Notes: generated from the letters alone by a model not told the origin. A stretch of 64,000 bases of DNA from Streptomyces zhaozhouensis (GCF_900230195.1 NZ_OCNE01000027.1:1-64000), one strand, 5' to 3'. Shown: positions 31,708 through 40,126, counted from the stretch's first letter. Made by a program: numbers and translations.

Positions 31708-34479
31708 TCACCCGGCCGGCCCGGGCGGGGAGCCGTCCGCGTCCCGCAACGCCGCGACCCGGCCGGCCTCGTCCGGCGTGAGGTCGGGGCGGGCCAGGAG
31801 CGCGCGCAGCACGAAGCCGGCGTCCGACTCCTCGGTGTGGGCCTCCAGCCAGGTGAGGGCCGTGGAGATGACCTGTCGCGCCTCGTCCGGCGTGAGGTCG
31901 GGGCGGGGGAGGAGCGCGCGCAGCACGAAGCCGGCGTCCGCCCGCTCCGTGTGCTCCGCCAGCCAGGTGAGCGCCACCCGGACCGTCCGCCGCGCGTCGT
32001 GGGACGTGCGGGCGGGACGGGCGAGCACCCGGTCCAGGACGGCGCGCACCTCCGCGTTCGCGACGCGCCGCTCCAGCCAGGTCAGTGCCAGGGAGAACGC
32101 CCGCCCCGCCGCCTCAGGCGGCAGATCGTCGCGGGAGAGCAGCGCGGGCAGCACGAAGTCCACGCTGTCGGTGCCGACATGGCGCTCCAGCCAGCGGAAC
32201 GTGCCGTCGACCAGCCGTTCCAGCGCCTCCGGCGGCAGGTCCTCTCGGTACAGCAGCGGCCCGAGGACATAGCTCGCCTCGCGTCTCACGCCGTGGTCGC
32301 TCAGCCAGTCCAGCGCGGCCGGCACCAGCAACGCCCCGCCCTCCGGCGGCAGATGGCGCAGGCCACGGTAGAGCAGGTGACGGGCGTCGACCCCGGCGCC
32401 GAACTCCGTCAGCCAGGGGCCGACGACCTCCTCCCAGCAGCGGACGGCGGCGGTGTGCCAGGGCGGCCCCGAGCAGATCGCGCCGAGGGCGTAGCCGCCC
32501 ACGTCGGCGTCGTCGCGCAGGAGGCGACCGACGGTCGCCGCGTTCTCCCTGAACCAGCCGTCCAGCGTGGACGTGAGCGCGCCCGCGCGGTCGACGAGCG
32601 ACAGGTCGTTGACGAGCCGCCCGATGTTCGTGGCGTAACGGCCGAGGGTGCGGGGGTGGGTGAGGCCGCCGGCCAGCAGGGCACGGACACCGGCGGCGTC
32701 CGGCACCTCGTCGCGTTCCGGCAGGACGACGGACTCCACCAGTTGGTCGGCCACCACGTCGTGGGCCACCGACAGCAGTTCGTCGTCCCCCTCGAACCAG
32801 CCGAGCGAGACCAGCGTCGCCACGACCGACTCGGCCCCCGGCGCCTCCTCGGGCGGCGCCCCCGCGAGGGCGGCGCTGGCGGCCGCGACCACCTCCGCGC
32901 GGGACTGCGGGCACGCCGCCGCGGCGGCGGCCGCGGCCACCAGGCCGAGGGGCGCCCTGGCGGGGGTGAACGTGTCCTTCCGGGCGCGCACGGTCAGGCC
33001 GTCCTCGCTGAGCCGCCGTTCGAGCCACCCGGCCAGCTCCCCGCTCGACCGCAGCCCCGCGGTGAGGGGCACCGGCAGCCTGGCCTCGATGCGGCGCTCG
33101 ATCTCGCGCGCGATGAGGAGGGCGATGATCGGCCGATTCCGGCAGACGGCCGTCATCTGCGCCGGGTCGAGCGCGTCCACGGCCTTCGGCGCCAGCCTTG
33201 TCAGCGCGTTGGCGGTGACCTCCCGCTGAAACGCGTCGTCCCGCCGCAGTTCCACCTCGTCGAAGAGCTCCCGCAGCGCCGCGCGGTCCGACTTCCGGAG
33301 CCAGCCGGGGCGCACCGAGGCGAGCAGCGCCACCGTCACGCCCTTGCGGTGGGCGGCGGGGAGAAGGCGGTGCCGCAGCGCGGACAGGTCGAGCTGCGAC
33401 TCGTTGAGGTAGTCGATCACCACCAGCACGGGACCGGGCTCCGCGAGGACGTGCTCGGCCAACTCGTCGGTGGGCGACGGGTTCTCACCGGGCAGGACGT
33501 GCAGCACCCTCCAACCCGCCTCCATCGCCAGCCGTCCGACCTCAAGTCCGGTGCGCGTCTTCCCGGTGCCCGCCGCGCCCACCAGCAGCACGCCTCGGTC
33601 GGCGGACGTCACCAGCGTCAGGAACAGGTTCGCCGGATCGGCCGCGTGCTCGCTGCCGGGAGAGACGAAGGGAAGGTGGTCGGGGTCGAGGTTCTTCTTG
33701 AAGTCCCCCAACCCGCGCACCAGTTCCTCCTGGGGGACGACCGCGGACAGCATCCTGCCCCGGTCCGCTCCGGGAGGCTCGATCGCCACCGCCCGCGGCC
33801 GGATGCCGTCCCGCGCGACGAGCCGCACGAACTCCGGGTCCTCCAGCGCGACGGCGATCGGCTCGCCCTCGGCGCTGCCGGTCCCGGCGGCGGGCAGTCG
33901 TTGCGACTGGACGCCGACCAGGAAGAGCCCGTCCTGGGTGAACAGCGCCGTGCCGGAGAGTCCCTGCCACGGATCCTGCCCGTCGGGTCCCCGGTTGGTC
34001 GGCGGGGAGGTGGTGAAGACCAGGTCCAGACAGCCGGACTTGATGTTGGAGCCCAGCGGCACGAACCCGCCGACCTCCCGACTGTCGCGACGCCGCAGTC
34101 CCGCTCGCCCGGCGGTCCCGGGCCGCTGTGCGTACGCGGGGAAGCCGACACCGGTGAACGGCACGGTGCCCGTGCCTCCCGACAGCCGGCCCAGGGGCAC
34201 CGGCGGCACGGGCGCCCCCGTCCCCGGGGAGGCGGGCGGCGCCGTGAGCCGCAGCAGCGCCAGGTCGCGCCCCCGGGCCCGCCACACCGGCGCGACGGGG
34301 TGCTCGGTGTCGTGCCCGCCGAGCAGCACGGTGCAGCGGGGCTCCCCCTCCGGGGGGTCGAGGAGATGGCCCGCGGTCAGCACCAGGGTCGGCCCGATGC
34401 GGTAACCGGACCCGTACTCCGCGTGCTTCCCGCGCCTGACGACGACCTCCGCCACGCGTTCCCTGTCGAACGGCCGCAT
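31708..34479 (-). CDS. Trypsin-STAND NTPase with C-terminal 38-residue repeats
   Basis: A 923-residue three-part protein. Residues 1-235 are a trypsin-like serine protease: His38 in LVLTAGHLL, Asp72 in RDLALLRL, Ser175 in GLSGTALF. Residues about 285-600 are a STAND/NACHT-like ATPase: Walker A GAAGTGKT (301-308), Walker B VLVVIDYLNE (351-360). From about 690 there are at least five 38-residue helical repeats (x-WLxxHxxxxDAxFVLxALLxRxDLxPxEA), nearly identical at the C-terminal end. There is no signal peptide. This is the plan of NLR-like conflict proteins: repeats sense, NTPase switches, protease acts. The Trypco2 gene immediately upstream supports that. Trigger and target are unknown. Confidence 0.9.
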   Translation of the reverse strand: MRPFDRERVAEVVVRRGKHAEYGSGYRIGPTLVLTAGHLLDPPEGEPRCTVLLGGHDTEHPVAPVWRARGRDLALLRLTAPPASPGTGAPVPPVPLGRLSGGTGTVPFTGVGFPAYAQRPGTAGRAGLRRRDSREVGGFVPLGSNIKSGCLDLVFTTSPPTNRGPDGQDPWQGLSGTALFTQDGLFLVGVQSQRLPAAGTGSAEGEPIAVALEDPEFVRLVARDGIRPRAVAIEPPGADRGRMLSAVVPQEELVRGLGDFKKNLDPDHLPFVSPGSEHAADPANLFLTLVTSADRGVLLVGAAGTGKTRTGLEVGRLAMEAGWRVLHVLPGENPSPTDELAEHVLAEPGPVLVVIDYLNESQLDLSALRHRLLPAAHRKGVTVALLASVRPGWLRKSDRAALRELFDEVELRRDDAFQREVTANALTRLAPKAVDALDPAQMTAVCRNRPIIALLIAREIERRIEARLPVPLTAGLRSSGELAGWLERRLSEDGLTVRARKDTFTPARAPLGLVAAAAAAAACPQSRAEVVAAASAALAGAPPEEAPGAESVVATLVSLGWFEGDDELLSVAHDVVADQLVESVVLPERDEVPDAAGVRALLAGGLTHPRTLGRYATNIGRLVNDLSLVDRAGALTSTLDGWFRENAATVGRLLRDDADVGGYALGAICSGPPWHTAAVRCWEEVVGPWLTEFGAGVDARHLLYRGLRHLPPEGGALLVPAALDWLSDHGVRREASYVLGPLLYREDLPPEALERLVDGTFRWLERHVGTDSVDFVLPALLSRDDLPPEAAGRAFSLALTWLERRVANAEVRAVLDRVLARPARTSHDARRTVRVALTWLAEHTERADAGFVLRALLPRPDLTPDEARQVISTALTWLEAHTEESDAGFVLRALLARPDLTPDEAGRVAALRDADGSPPGPAG

Positions 34480-34486
34480 CGCGCGG

Positions 34487-34792
34487 TCAGCCGCCGGAGA
34501 GCAGATCCGAGACGTCGTCGCCGGTCAACACGGGGTCGCCGCCGCCGGTCTCGGCCGCCAGGCTGATCCTGACCGTGTGGGTGTGCGTCGACTTCACGCT
34601 CCCCCCACCGTCCAGCGAGACGACCCAGAAACGCACCCCCGCCTTGGCGTCGGCCGACTTCTCCACCGCCACCTGGAGCTCCAGATCGATGGAGCCGACG
34701 CGGAACCGCACGTCCTCGCCGGCGGCGTCCAGCCGGGCGCGGTTCAGCTCGGAGCGCAACGACGCGAGCAGGTCAGCCAGTTCGATGTGCAC
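34487..34792 (-). CDS. Trypco2 (trypsin-co-occurring) protein
   Basis: A 101-residue protein matching the Trypco2 family: IELADLLASLRSELNRARLD at the start, VRFRVGSIDLELQVAVEKSA, AGVRFWVVSLDGGG, then THTVRISLAAE. Trypco proteins are named for constant linkage to trypsin-like proteases in predicted bacterial conflict systems. Here the partner gene starts seven bases downstream. They are presumed to bridge or regulate the protease-NTPase. Start GTG 34792 follows a GGGGGGTTGG stretch. Confidence 0.85.
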   Translation of the reverse strand: MHIELADLLASLRSELNRARLDAAGEDVRFRVGSIDLELQVAVEKSADAKAGVRFWVVSLDGGGSVKSTHTHTVRISLAAETGGGDPVLTGDDVSDLLSGG

Positions 34793-34975
34793 ACCAACCC
34801 CCCGGAAAAGGCCCCGAGTTCACGGGCCCTCGTCGGTACGACGTAGGACGGACAAGTCTCGCAGAGAGCTTCGCCACTCGCACCACAACGCGGCACCGTG
34901 CCTCGTTCCCTGTGCACACCCCTGAGTGGAACGCGAGTTCGACAGCTCGCCCCGCCGGGCCTAGTCTGCGGGAGC

Positions 34976-35311
34976 ATGACAGTTCCACGCGTGTTATCCG
35001 CACTGGAGCGACTGCGCCCCGCCGGGGGGCCGGGGGGCGTGCGCGCCGCCCGCGTCGGGCCACCGACCGTGGACGAGCTCCGCGACCTCGCCGACTTCTC
35101 GGCGCCCGCCCCGCTCGCCGTCCGGGTCGCCCGGCGCACCGCCGTGGGCGTCGGCGCCGGGGTGCTGCTCTCCGGGACGGTGCTGCTCACCGGCGCCGAG
35201 GCGCAGGCGCCCGAGGCACCGCCGCGGCTGCCGCCGGTGCCGGCCTCCACCCTGCCAACCCCTTCCGGCGGCCCGGCGCTCGCGCCCGTTTCGGCCCCCG
35301 ACCAGCCCTGA
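34976..35311 (+). CDS. Hypothetical small membrane protein
   Basis: A 111-residue protein I do not recognise: a helical N-terminus (VDELRDLADFSAP), one membrane helix (about 54-74, AVGVGAGVLLSGTVLLTGAE) and a Pro/Ala-rich tail. ATG 34976 follows GCGGGAG. Codon bias fits a real gene, and its divergent position from Trypco2 is unremarkable. The start and existence are less certain than for neighbours. Confidence 0.55.
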   Translation: MTVPRVLSALERLRPAGGPGGVRAARVGPPTVDELRDLADFSAPAPLAVRVARRTAVGVGAGVLLSGTVLLTGAEAQAPEAPPRLPPVPASTLPTPSGGPALAPVSAPDQP

Positions 35312-35402
35312 CGGTCCTCGGCGTTCTCCGGTCGCGGCGTTCTTCCCTCGCGGTGAAGCTCCGCTCGCGACCGGTCGGGTGCGCGCGCCGCTCGTTCCGG
35401 CG

Positions 35403-35575
35403 TGCGGCGGCGGTGGGCGGTCCCCGTGACGGGCCGGTACCCGGCTCTCCCTCTCGGACGAAGGGACGCCGGGGGCGGCTACGAGGAGGAGGGGCGCCCG
35501 CAGCGCGCACCCGGCTCCGCCGGGCCGCCCACGGCGCCCGCCCCTCTCGCGCGCACCCCTCTCACCGGGCTGGAC
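35403..35575 (+). repeat. Left arm of long imperfect inverted repeat flanking the APH gene
   Basis: About 173 bases that reappear inverted at 36430-36714. Two blocks match well: 35403-35490 with 36629-36714, and 35498-35575 with 36430-36508. It fills the gap between the small membrane protein and the phosphotransferase gene. No gene is supported inside. Confidence 0.75.
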
Positions 35576-35600
35576 GTCTCCACAACGGCCGGGAAGGGCC

Positions 35601-36347
35601 TCACATGCGAGCTTTCAGCACGTCGACCTCACAGCCCGGCGCGAACGGGTCGAAGCCGTGCTCGACCAGCCAGCGGACCCCCAACAGGCTTCGCAACGAC
35701 CACCACGCGCGGATCACGTCGACGTCGACGTCGGTGCCGTAACCGGCGAGGACGTCGTCGAGGCGCTCCTCGTGTCCCAGCGTCAGGGTGGCGAGGTCGA
35801 ACAGGGCGTCGCCCGGACCCGCCTCGGACCAGTCGATGACGCCCGTGACCTCGTCGCCGTCGACGAACACGTGGTCCACCTGGAGGTCGCCGTGTGTGAA
35901 CGCGGATGCCCATGGCCGGATCGCCGCCTCGGCGACCTGGCGGTTGCGGGTGACCAGGTCGGCGGGCAGGACGCCGTTCTTCACCAGCGCCTCGCACTCG
36001 CCGTCGAGTTCCGCCGCCAACTCCTCGGGCCCCCGGCGGCGCCGGCCGGTCCACGGCGGCAACGGCGCCTCGTGCAGCCGCCGGACGGCGGCGCCCGCAC
36101 CGGCCCACGCCGCCGGCGACGCGGTCGACGGCGCACCGAGACGACCGAGCGCCGTCCCCGGGACCGCGGTGATCGCGAGCACGGGCGGCCTGCGCCACAA
36201 CACCCGGGGCGTCGGGAGCGACACCAGGGCCAACGCCTCGACCTCGACGTCGATGCGCGCCTGATCGGCGTCCACCTTCAGAAACACGTCGCCGACGCGC
36301 AGGGTCGCACGCTCGGAGTGGGCGACGACCACTTTGACCTCGTCCAT
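35601..36347 (-). CDS. Aminoglycoside phosphotransferase-family (APH) protein
   Basis: A 248-residue APH/choline-kinase-fold protein. It has an N-lobe nucleotide region (VFLKVDADQARIDVEVEALA), the catalytic loop FTHGDLQVDHVFV (Brenner motif HGD, with His where Asn is usual) and the metal-binding VTGVIDWSEAGPGDALFDLA. It would phosphorylate a small molecule with ATP; resistance to an aminoglycoside or macrolide is possible but not shown. The gene sits between two arms of a long inverted repeat and has no operon partner, which suggests a separate insertion. Start ATG 36347. Confidence 0.85.
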   Translation of the reverse strand: MDEVKVVVAHSERATLRVGDVFLKVDADQARIDVEVEALALVSLPTPRVLWRRPPVLAITAVPGTALGRLGAPSTASPAAWAGAGAAVRRLHEAPLPPWTGRRRRGPEELAAELDGECEALVKNGVLPADLVTRNRQVAEAAIRPWASAFTHGDLQVDHVFVDGDEVTGVIDWSEAGPGDALFDLATLTLGHEERLDDVLAGYGTDVDVDVIRAWWSLRSLLGVRWLVEHGFDPFAPGCEVDVLKARM

Positions 36348-36777
36348 GGGCGCCCAGTATTCCGGGGGTGATCGTCGGCGTCGCCGGGATTATCACGTGC
36401 GACGACGCCTGCCCCTCGCGGCTGTTCGTGGACGATCAGCCCGGCGAGAGGGGAACGGGCGAGGGGGCGGGCGCCGTGGGTGGCCCGGCGGAGCCGGGTG
36501 CGCGCTGCTCCCGCCCCCGGGCCGTGGTCGGCCCGGAACAACGGCGCGGCCATGGTGCCCGGTTGGCGCGGCCCGCCACCCACCGACCACCGGTCGGCAG
36601 CGGGGATACGCGTACCCCCGTCCCTCCCCCTCGTAGCCGCCCTTGGCGGCCATGCGCACGAGAGGGAGAGACGGCACACGGCCCGCCACGGGGACCGCTC
36701 ACCGCCGCCGCAGCCACCGCAGGGGGGTGTACGCGCGACGGTCCGGCGGCGCCAGTGCGTTCAGCCGATCTCGGGCT
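36348..36777. other. 430-base gap holding the right inverted-repeat arm
   Basis: No gene is supported between the APH start and the Gfo/Idh/MocA stop. Most of the gap is repeat arm, interrupted by about 120 bases (36509-36628) with no counterpart in the left arm. Confidence 0.55.
36430..36714 (-). repeat. Right arm of long imperfect inverted repeat flanking the APH gene
   Basis: Inverted copy of 35403-35575, split into two blocks by the ~120 bases at 36509-36628. Matching begins within about 85 bases of the APH start, and the arms are about 855 bases apart at their inner edges. Arms of this kind suggest a non-autonomous mobile unit or a duplication left by insertion. Confidence 0.7.
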
Positions 36778-36793
36778 TCAGCCGATCTCGGGC
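36760..36793. repeat. 17-base tandem duplication at a gene end
   Basis: TTCAGCCGATCTCGGGC occurs twice in direct contact (36760-36776 and 36777-36793) across the Gfo/Idh/MocA stop codon, so the stop context is duplicated. It looks like a recent slippage event. Confidence 0.85.
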
Positions 36794-38013
36794 GCGTCCC
36801 CGTGGTCGGGGACCGGGAGGCGTTCCCCGCCGCGGAGGGCGGAGGCGTGGGCGATCACGCCCGGGAGGGTGTAGCGGGCGGCGACCCAGGCGTTGACCGA
36901 GGGGAGCGTGCCCTGGTTGACCGCGTTGACGAAGTCGTCGGCCAGGAAGTGGTGGCTGCCCTCGTGCCCGTTGGGGACGTGGGCGTACTGGGTCGGCAGC
37001 CGCGAGATGTCGTGGACCGGCGCGGTGCCGGAGACGAACGCGTCGCGCAGCGCCGGGTCGACGTGTTCCAGGGAGGGGTCGTCGGCAGCCAACGTCCGCT
37101 TCGGCGTGAGGAGTTCGCTGATGTCGTGGACCCCCTCCTTGTCCTGCCAGACGCTGAAGGTGGCCAACTGCTCGAAGCTGCCCTCGGTCCCGAAGAAGCG
37201 GAACCTGGACTCCCGGATGTGCGAGGGGTATCCCACCCGGCGGAACTCGTTGATCCGGAACGAGCCGCCGCCCGCGACCTCGAAGAGCGCCGTCGCGTTG
37301 GAGAGGTCGTTGTCGAACTGGCTGACGTCCTTGTCGAAGACGCCGTCCCCGCGTTCGTCGCGCACCCCGACGGCGGAGACGCTGACCGCGTGGGTGCCCC
37401 AGGCGCCGAGGACGCCGCCGACCGAGTGGGTCGGGTAGAGCAGCGGCGGGTAGCTGGCCGTGGCCTTCCAGTTCTCGCCCCCGCTGTACTGGTAGGCGGA
37501 GTAGAAGCCGAGGTCCATGTCGTGGACGTAGTCGCCCTCGGCGTAGAAGAGCCGGCCGAAGGCGTTCTCCGCGACGCGGTTCCTGGCGTAGACGGTCGCC
37601 GGGTTGTAGTGGCTGGTCTCGCCCATCATGTAGGTGAGGCCGGTCTCCTGGACCGCCTCGACGATGGCGGCGATCTCCTCCGCCGAGACGGCCATCGGTA
37701 CCGCCGAGTAGACGTGCTTGCCCGCCCGCAGCGCGGCCACGGCCAGCGGTCCGTGGGTCCAGCGCTGGGTGAAGAGCGCGACGGCGTCGATCCGGTCGTC
37801 CTCCAGCATCGCCTCGAACGACGGCAGCGTGCCGGCGAGGCCCTGCTCGGCGACGAGCGACTCGGCACGCTCGGGGATCAGGTCGGTGACGTGGACGGAG
37901 CCGACACCGGGGTGCAGATGGAACAGCTTGCTGAACGAGCCGGCGAACTGGCCGGCGCCGACGATGCCGACGGAGAAAGGACCGGAGGGCCTGGGGCGCC
38001 TGGGAAGGGGCAT
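36778..38013 (-). CDS. Gfo/Idh/MocA-family oxidoreductase
   Basis: A 411-residue NAD(P)-dependent sugar oxidoreductase: FSVGIVGAGQFAGSFSKLFH (Rossmann loop), ALFTQRWTHGPLAVAALRAG, KHVYSAVPMAVSAEE (EKP-like catalytic Lys region), MMGETSHYNPATVYARNR and the C-terminal dimer domain. It may oxidise or epimerise a free sugar. It is longer than the usual ~340 residues of the family. ATG 38013 has GAGGA eight bases upstream and is preferred over GTG 38028. A LacI-type operator core lies 64-72 bases upstream, so sugar control is likely. Confidence 0.9.
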   Translation of the reverse strand: MPLPRRPRPSGPFSVGIVGAGQFAGSFSKLFHLHPGVGSVHVTDLIPERAESLVAEQGLAGTLPSFEAMLEDDRIDAVALFTQRWTHGPLAVAALRAGKHVYSAVPMAVSAEEIAAIVEAVQETGLTYMMGETSHYNPATVYARNRVAENAFGRLFYAEGDYVHDMDLGFYSAYQYSGGENWKATASYPPLLYPTHSVGGVLGAWGTHAVSVSAVGVRDERGDGVFDKDVSQFDNDLSNATALFEVAGGGSFRINEFRRVGYPSHIRESRFRFFGTEGSFEQLATFSVWQDKEGVHDISELLTPKRTLAADDPSLEHVDPALRDAFVSGTAPVHDISRLPTQYAHVPNGHEGSHHFLADDFVNAVNQGTLPSVNAWVAARYTLPGVIAHASALRGGERLPVPDHGDAPEIG

Positions 38014-38374
38014 GGAGCGAATCCTCACTGGGGGTTCCGAGGGGACACCGGATGGGCATCAGGAACGATCACGGACAAACGCTTTCCCACAGAGAACCCT
38101 AGGCAGGGCCTGACGCGCTGGTCAAAGGTCTGTCGCCTGTCAACTTCGGCGCGCTCCGGACGGTATGCCCAACCGGTCGCTAAACAAGACGAGTTGGGGA
38201 CATCGTTTACTACCAGGAACTCGCGTGGGCGCACTGGTGTGGCGCCTGGTGAACAGCTAGCGTCGCGCACATCCCACCCCGCGTGCGGCCACTGGTCACG
38301 GCCGGCCACCCCCTTCCGTCGGGCCGCCCGCGGTCGATCCGGGTCCACCCCCCCCTCACGCCGTTGGAGCCGTT
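38014..38374. other. 361-base divergent promoter region
   Basis: Separates the leftward Gfo/Idh/MocA gene from the rightward PQQ dehydrogenase gene. Apart from the LacI-like core at 38077-38085, it is AT-richer around 38140-38220, consistent with promoters, but no gene is supported. Confidence 0.5.
38075..38088 (-). promoter_or_regulatory. LacI-type operator-like site
   Basis: ACAAACGCTTTCCC contains AAACGCTTT (38077-38085), the CG-centred core bound by LacI/CcpA-type regulators. Position upstream of the Gfo/Idh/MocA gene fits a sugar-responsive repressor. A single imperfect site, so moderate weight only. Confidence 0.45.
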
Positions 38375-39940
38375 ATGCCACGACGCCGATGGAAAGCGCC
38401 CCTGCTGATCGCCGCCTCCCTCTCCCTGCTGACCCCGCTCGCCCTCACCACGACCGCCGCGGCCTCGGGGTCCGACGACACGGCGGCGGAAGCCGCCCCG
38501 AGTGACGTCGGGACCACCGCCGTCCCGCTGGAGAACCTGACCGCGACCACCACCCAGGTCGCCTCCGGGCTGCGCCGCCCGACCGCCGTGGTCGCGCCCG
38601 ACGACGGCACCGGCAGGCTGTTCATCACCGAGAAGCCCGGCACCGTCCGCGCCTACCACCCGGACTCCGGCCTGGAGGCGGACCCGCTGCTCGACGTGAT
38701 CGACGAGGTGGACTCCTCGGCCAACGAACGCGGCCTGCTCGGCATCGCGCCCGCGCCGGACTTCAGCGACAGCCAGGAGCTGTATCTGGCGTACACGGCC
38801 GCCGCCGACGGCGCGGTGACGCTGGCCCGTTACGGGCTGGCGGACGACAGCCTGGAGGTGCTGCTCAGCCAGGAGCACGCCGAGTACGACAACCACAACG
38901 GCGGCCAGCTCGCGTTCGGCCCCGACGGCTATCTGTACATGTCGATCGGCGACGGCGGCGGCTCGGGCGACCCGTTCGACACCGGGCAGCGCGTCGACAC
39001 CCTGCTGGGCAAGATCCTCCGCCTCGACGTGAGTCAGTCCTGCGGCGACCTGGCGTACTGCGTGCCGGAGGACAACCCGTTCGTCGGCGACCCGGAGGCG
39101 CGCGAGGAGATCTGGTCCTTCGGGCTGCGCAACCCGTGGCGGTTCTCGTTCGACTCCGAGGACGGCTCGCTGTGGATCGGCGACGTCGGGCAGGGGGTGA
39201 TGGAGGAGATCAACCACCTGCCGGCCGGCGAGGGCGGCGCCAACTTCGGCTGGTCCTGCCGCGAGGGCGACTCCGAGTTCGACCCGGAGCAGTGCGACCC
39301 CTCGGCCGAGCTGACCGAGCCGATCTTCACCTACCCGCTGACCGGCGGCAACTGCGCCGTGATCGGCGGACACGTCTACCGGGGCCAGGAGTTCGCCGAC
39401 CTGGCCGGCGGCACCTATGTGACCGTCGACTACTGCTCGTCGAAGGTCTTCGGCATCCGCCCGGCCGAGGGCGGCGGCTACGAGACCGCCGAGATCGGCA
39501 ACGTCGGCCAGAACAGCACCCAGATCACCGCCATCGGCACCACCGTGGACGGCGAGTTCTACGCCGTCAACGACCTGCCGGGCGGGCTGCACCGGATCAG
39601 CTTCGAGGAGACCGCGCCGGCCACCACCTGCGAGGTCGCGGTGGACGTCGACTCGTGGGGCAACGGCTACAACGCCGCGCTGACCCTCACCAACACCGGC
39701 GAGGAGCCGGTGGAGGGCTGGGAGCTGACGTTCGCCCTCGCCGAGGGGCAGCGGTTCGTCTCCGGCTGGGGCGGGGTCTTCACCGCCGAGGGGAACACCG
39801 TCGTCGCCCGCGACAACGGGCACAACGCCACCATCCCCGCCGGCGGGAGCGTGAGCCTCGGCCTGGTCGCCCGCCACCAGGGTGACGCCTCGACGCCCGC
39901 CGCCTTCACCCTCAACGACGGCGCGTGCGCGCTGGGTTGA
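38375..39940 (+). CDS. Secreted PQQ-type sugar dehydrogenase with CBM2
   Basis: A 521-residue secreted protein. Signal peptide about 1-34 (Arg-rich start, LLTPLALTTTAAA). Residues ~55-410 are a glucose/sorbosone-dehydrogenase beta-propeller (LRRPTAVVAPDDGTGRLFIT, NHNGGQLAFGPDGYLYMSIG, FGLRNPWRFSFD, GDVGQGVMEEIN, ANFGWSCREG, GGHVYRGQEF). Residues ~420-521 are a CBM2 (CEVAVDVDSWGNGYNAALTL, GWELTFAL, NATIPAGGSVSLGL, C-terminal Cys). It would oxidise sugars while bound to cellulose or xylan, possibly feeding electrons to oxidative polysaccharide cleavage; PQQ use is inferred from the fold. A strong hairpin follows. Confidence 0.9.
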   Translation: MPRRRWKAPLLIAASLSLLTPLALTTTAAASGSDDTAAEAAPSDVGTTAVPLENLTATTTQVASGLRRPTAVVAPDDGTGRLFITEKPGTVRAYHPDSGLEADPLLDVIDEVDSSANERGLLGIAPAPDFSDSQELYLAYTAAADGAVTLARYGLADDSLEVLLSQEHAEYDNHNGGQLAFGPDGYLYMSIGDGGGSGDPFDTGQRVDTLLGKILRLDVSQSCGDLAYCVPEDNPFVGDPEAREEIWSFGLRNPWRFSFDSEDGSLWIGDVGQGVMEEINHLPAGEGGANFGWSCREGDSEFDPEQCDPSAELTEPIFTYPLTGGNCAVIGGHVYRGQEFADLAGGTYVTVDYCSSKVFGIRPAEGGGYETAEIGNVGQNSTQITAIGTTVDGEFYAVNDLPGGLHRISFEETAPATTCEVAVDVDSWGNGYNAALTLTNTGEEPVEGWELTFALAEGQRFVSGWGGVFTAEGNTVVARDNGHNATIPAGGSVSLGLVARHQGDASTPAAFTLNDGACALG

Positions 39941-39966
39941 CGTAGCACGCCGCCCCCGGAGGGCGG

Positions 39967-40007
39967 ACCGAAAACGCCCGCCGGCGCCGCCGGCGGGCGT
40001 TTTCGGT
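39967..40007 (+). terminator. Strong hairpin terminator with T-rich arm
   Basis: Perfect 19-bp stem (39967-39985 with 39989-40007) and a 3-base loop. The arms end in AAAA/TTTT, so it can work in both orientations. It closes the PQQ dehydrogenase unit and insulates the hydroxyproline cluster. Confidence 0.92.
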
Positions 40008-40054
40008 TACACGAAGTTCACGCAGACCTCTTGTGCCCCGGGGGCCGATGCCAG

Positions 40055-40078
40055 TGCAATGTCACCCACCACATTGCA
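40055..40078 (+). promoter_or_regulatory. Inverted repeat TGCAATGT-N8-ACATTGCA ahead of the GH127 cluster
   Basis: Two perfect 8-base arms (40055-40062 and 40071-40078), 49 bases before the GH127 start. It is AT-rich against the local background and symmetric with TGT...ACA ends, as expected for a GntR/FadR-type operator. The cluster encodes one such regulator (51065-51748). Assignment is inferred. Confidence 0.65.
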
Positions 40079-40126
40079 GTCTTCGATGGGGTCCCCCAGG
40101 GGCGCCCCGGGACGGCAGGTCCTGTG

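Noticed and set aside
31645..34566. A 973-codon open frame on the plus strand opposite the trypsin-STAND gene
   Set aside because: Composition is Arg/Gly/Pro-rich with no domains; it is a GC-bias shadow of the minus-strand gene, which has clear protease and NTPase motifs.
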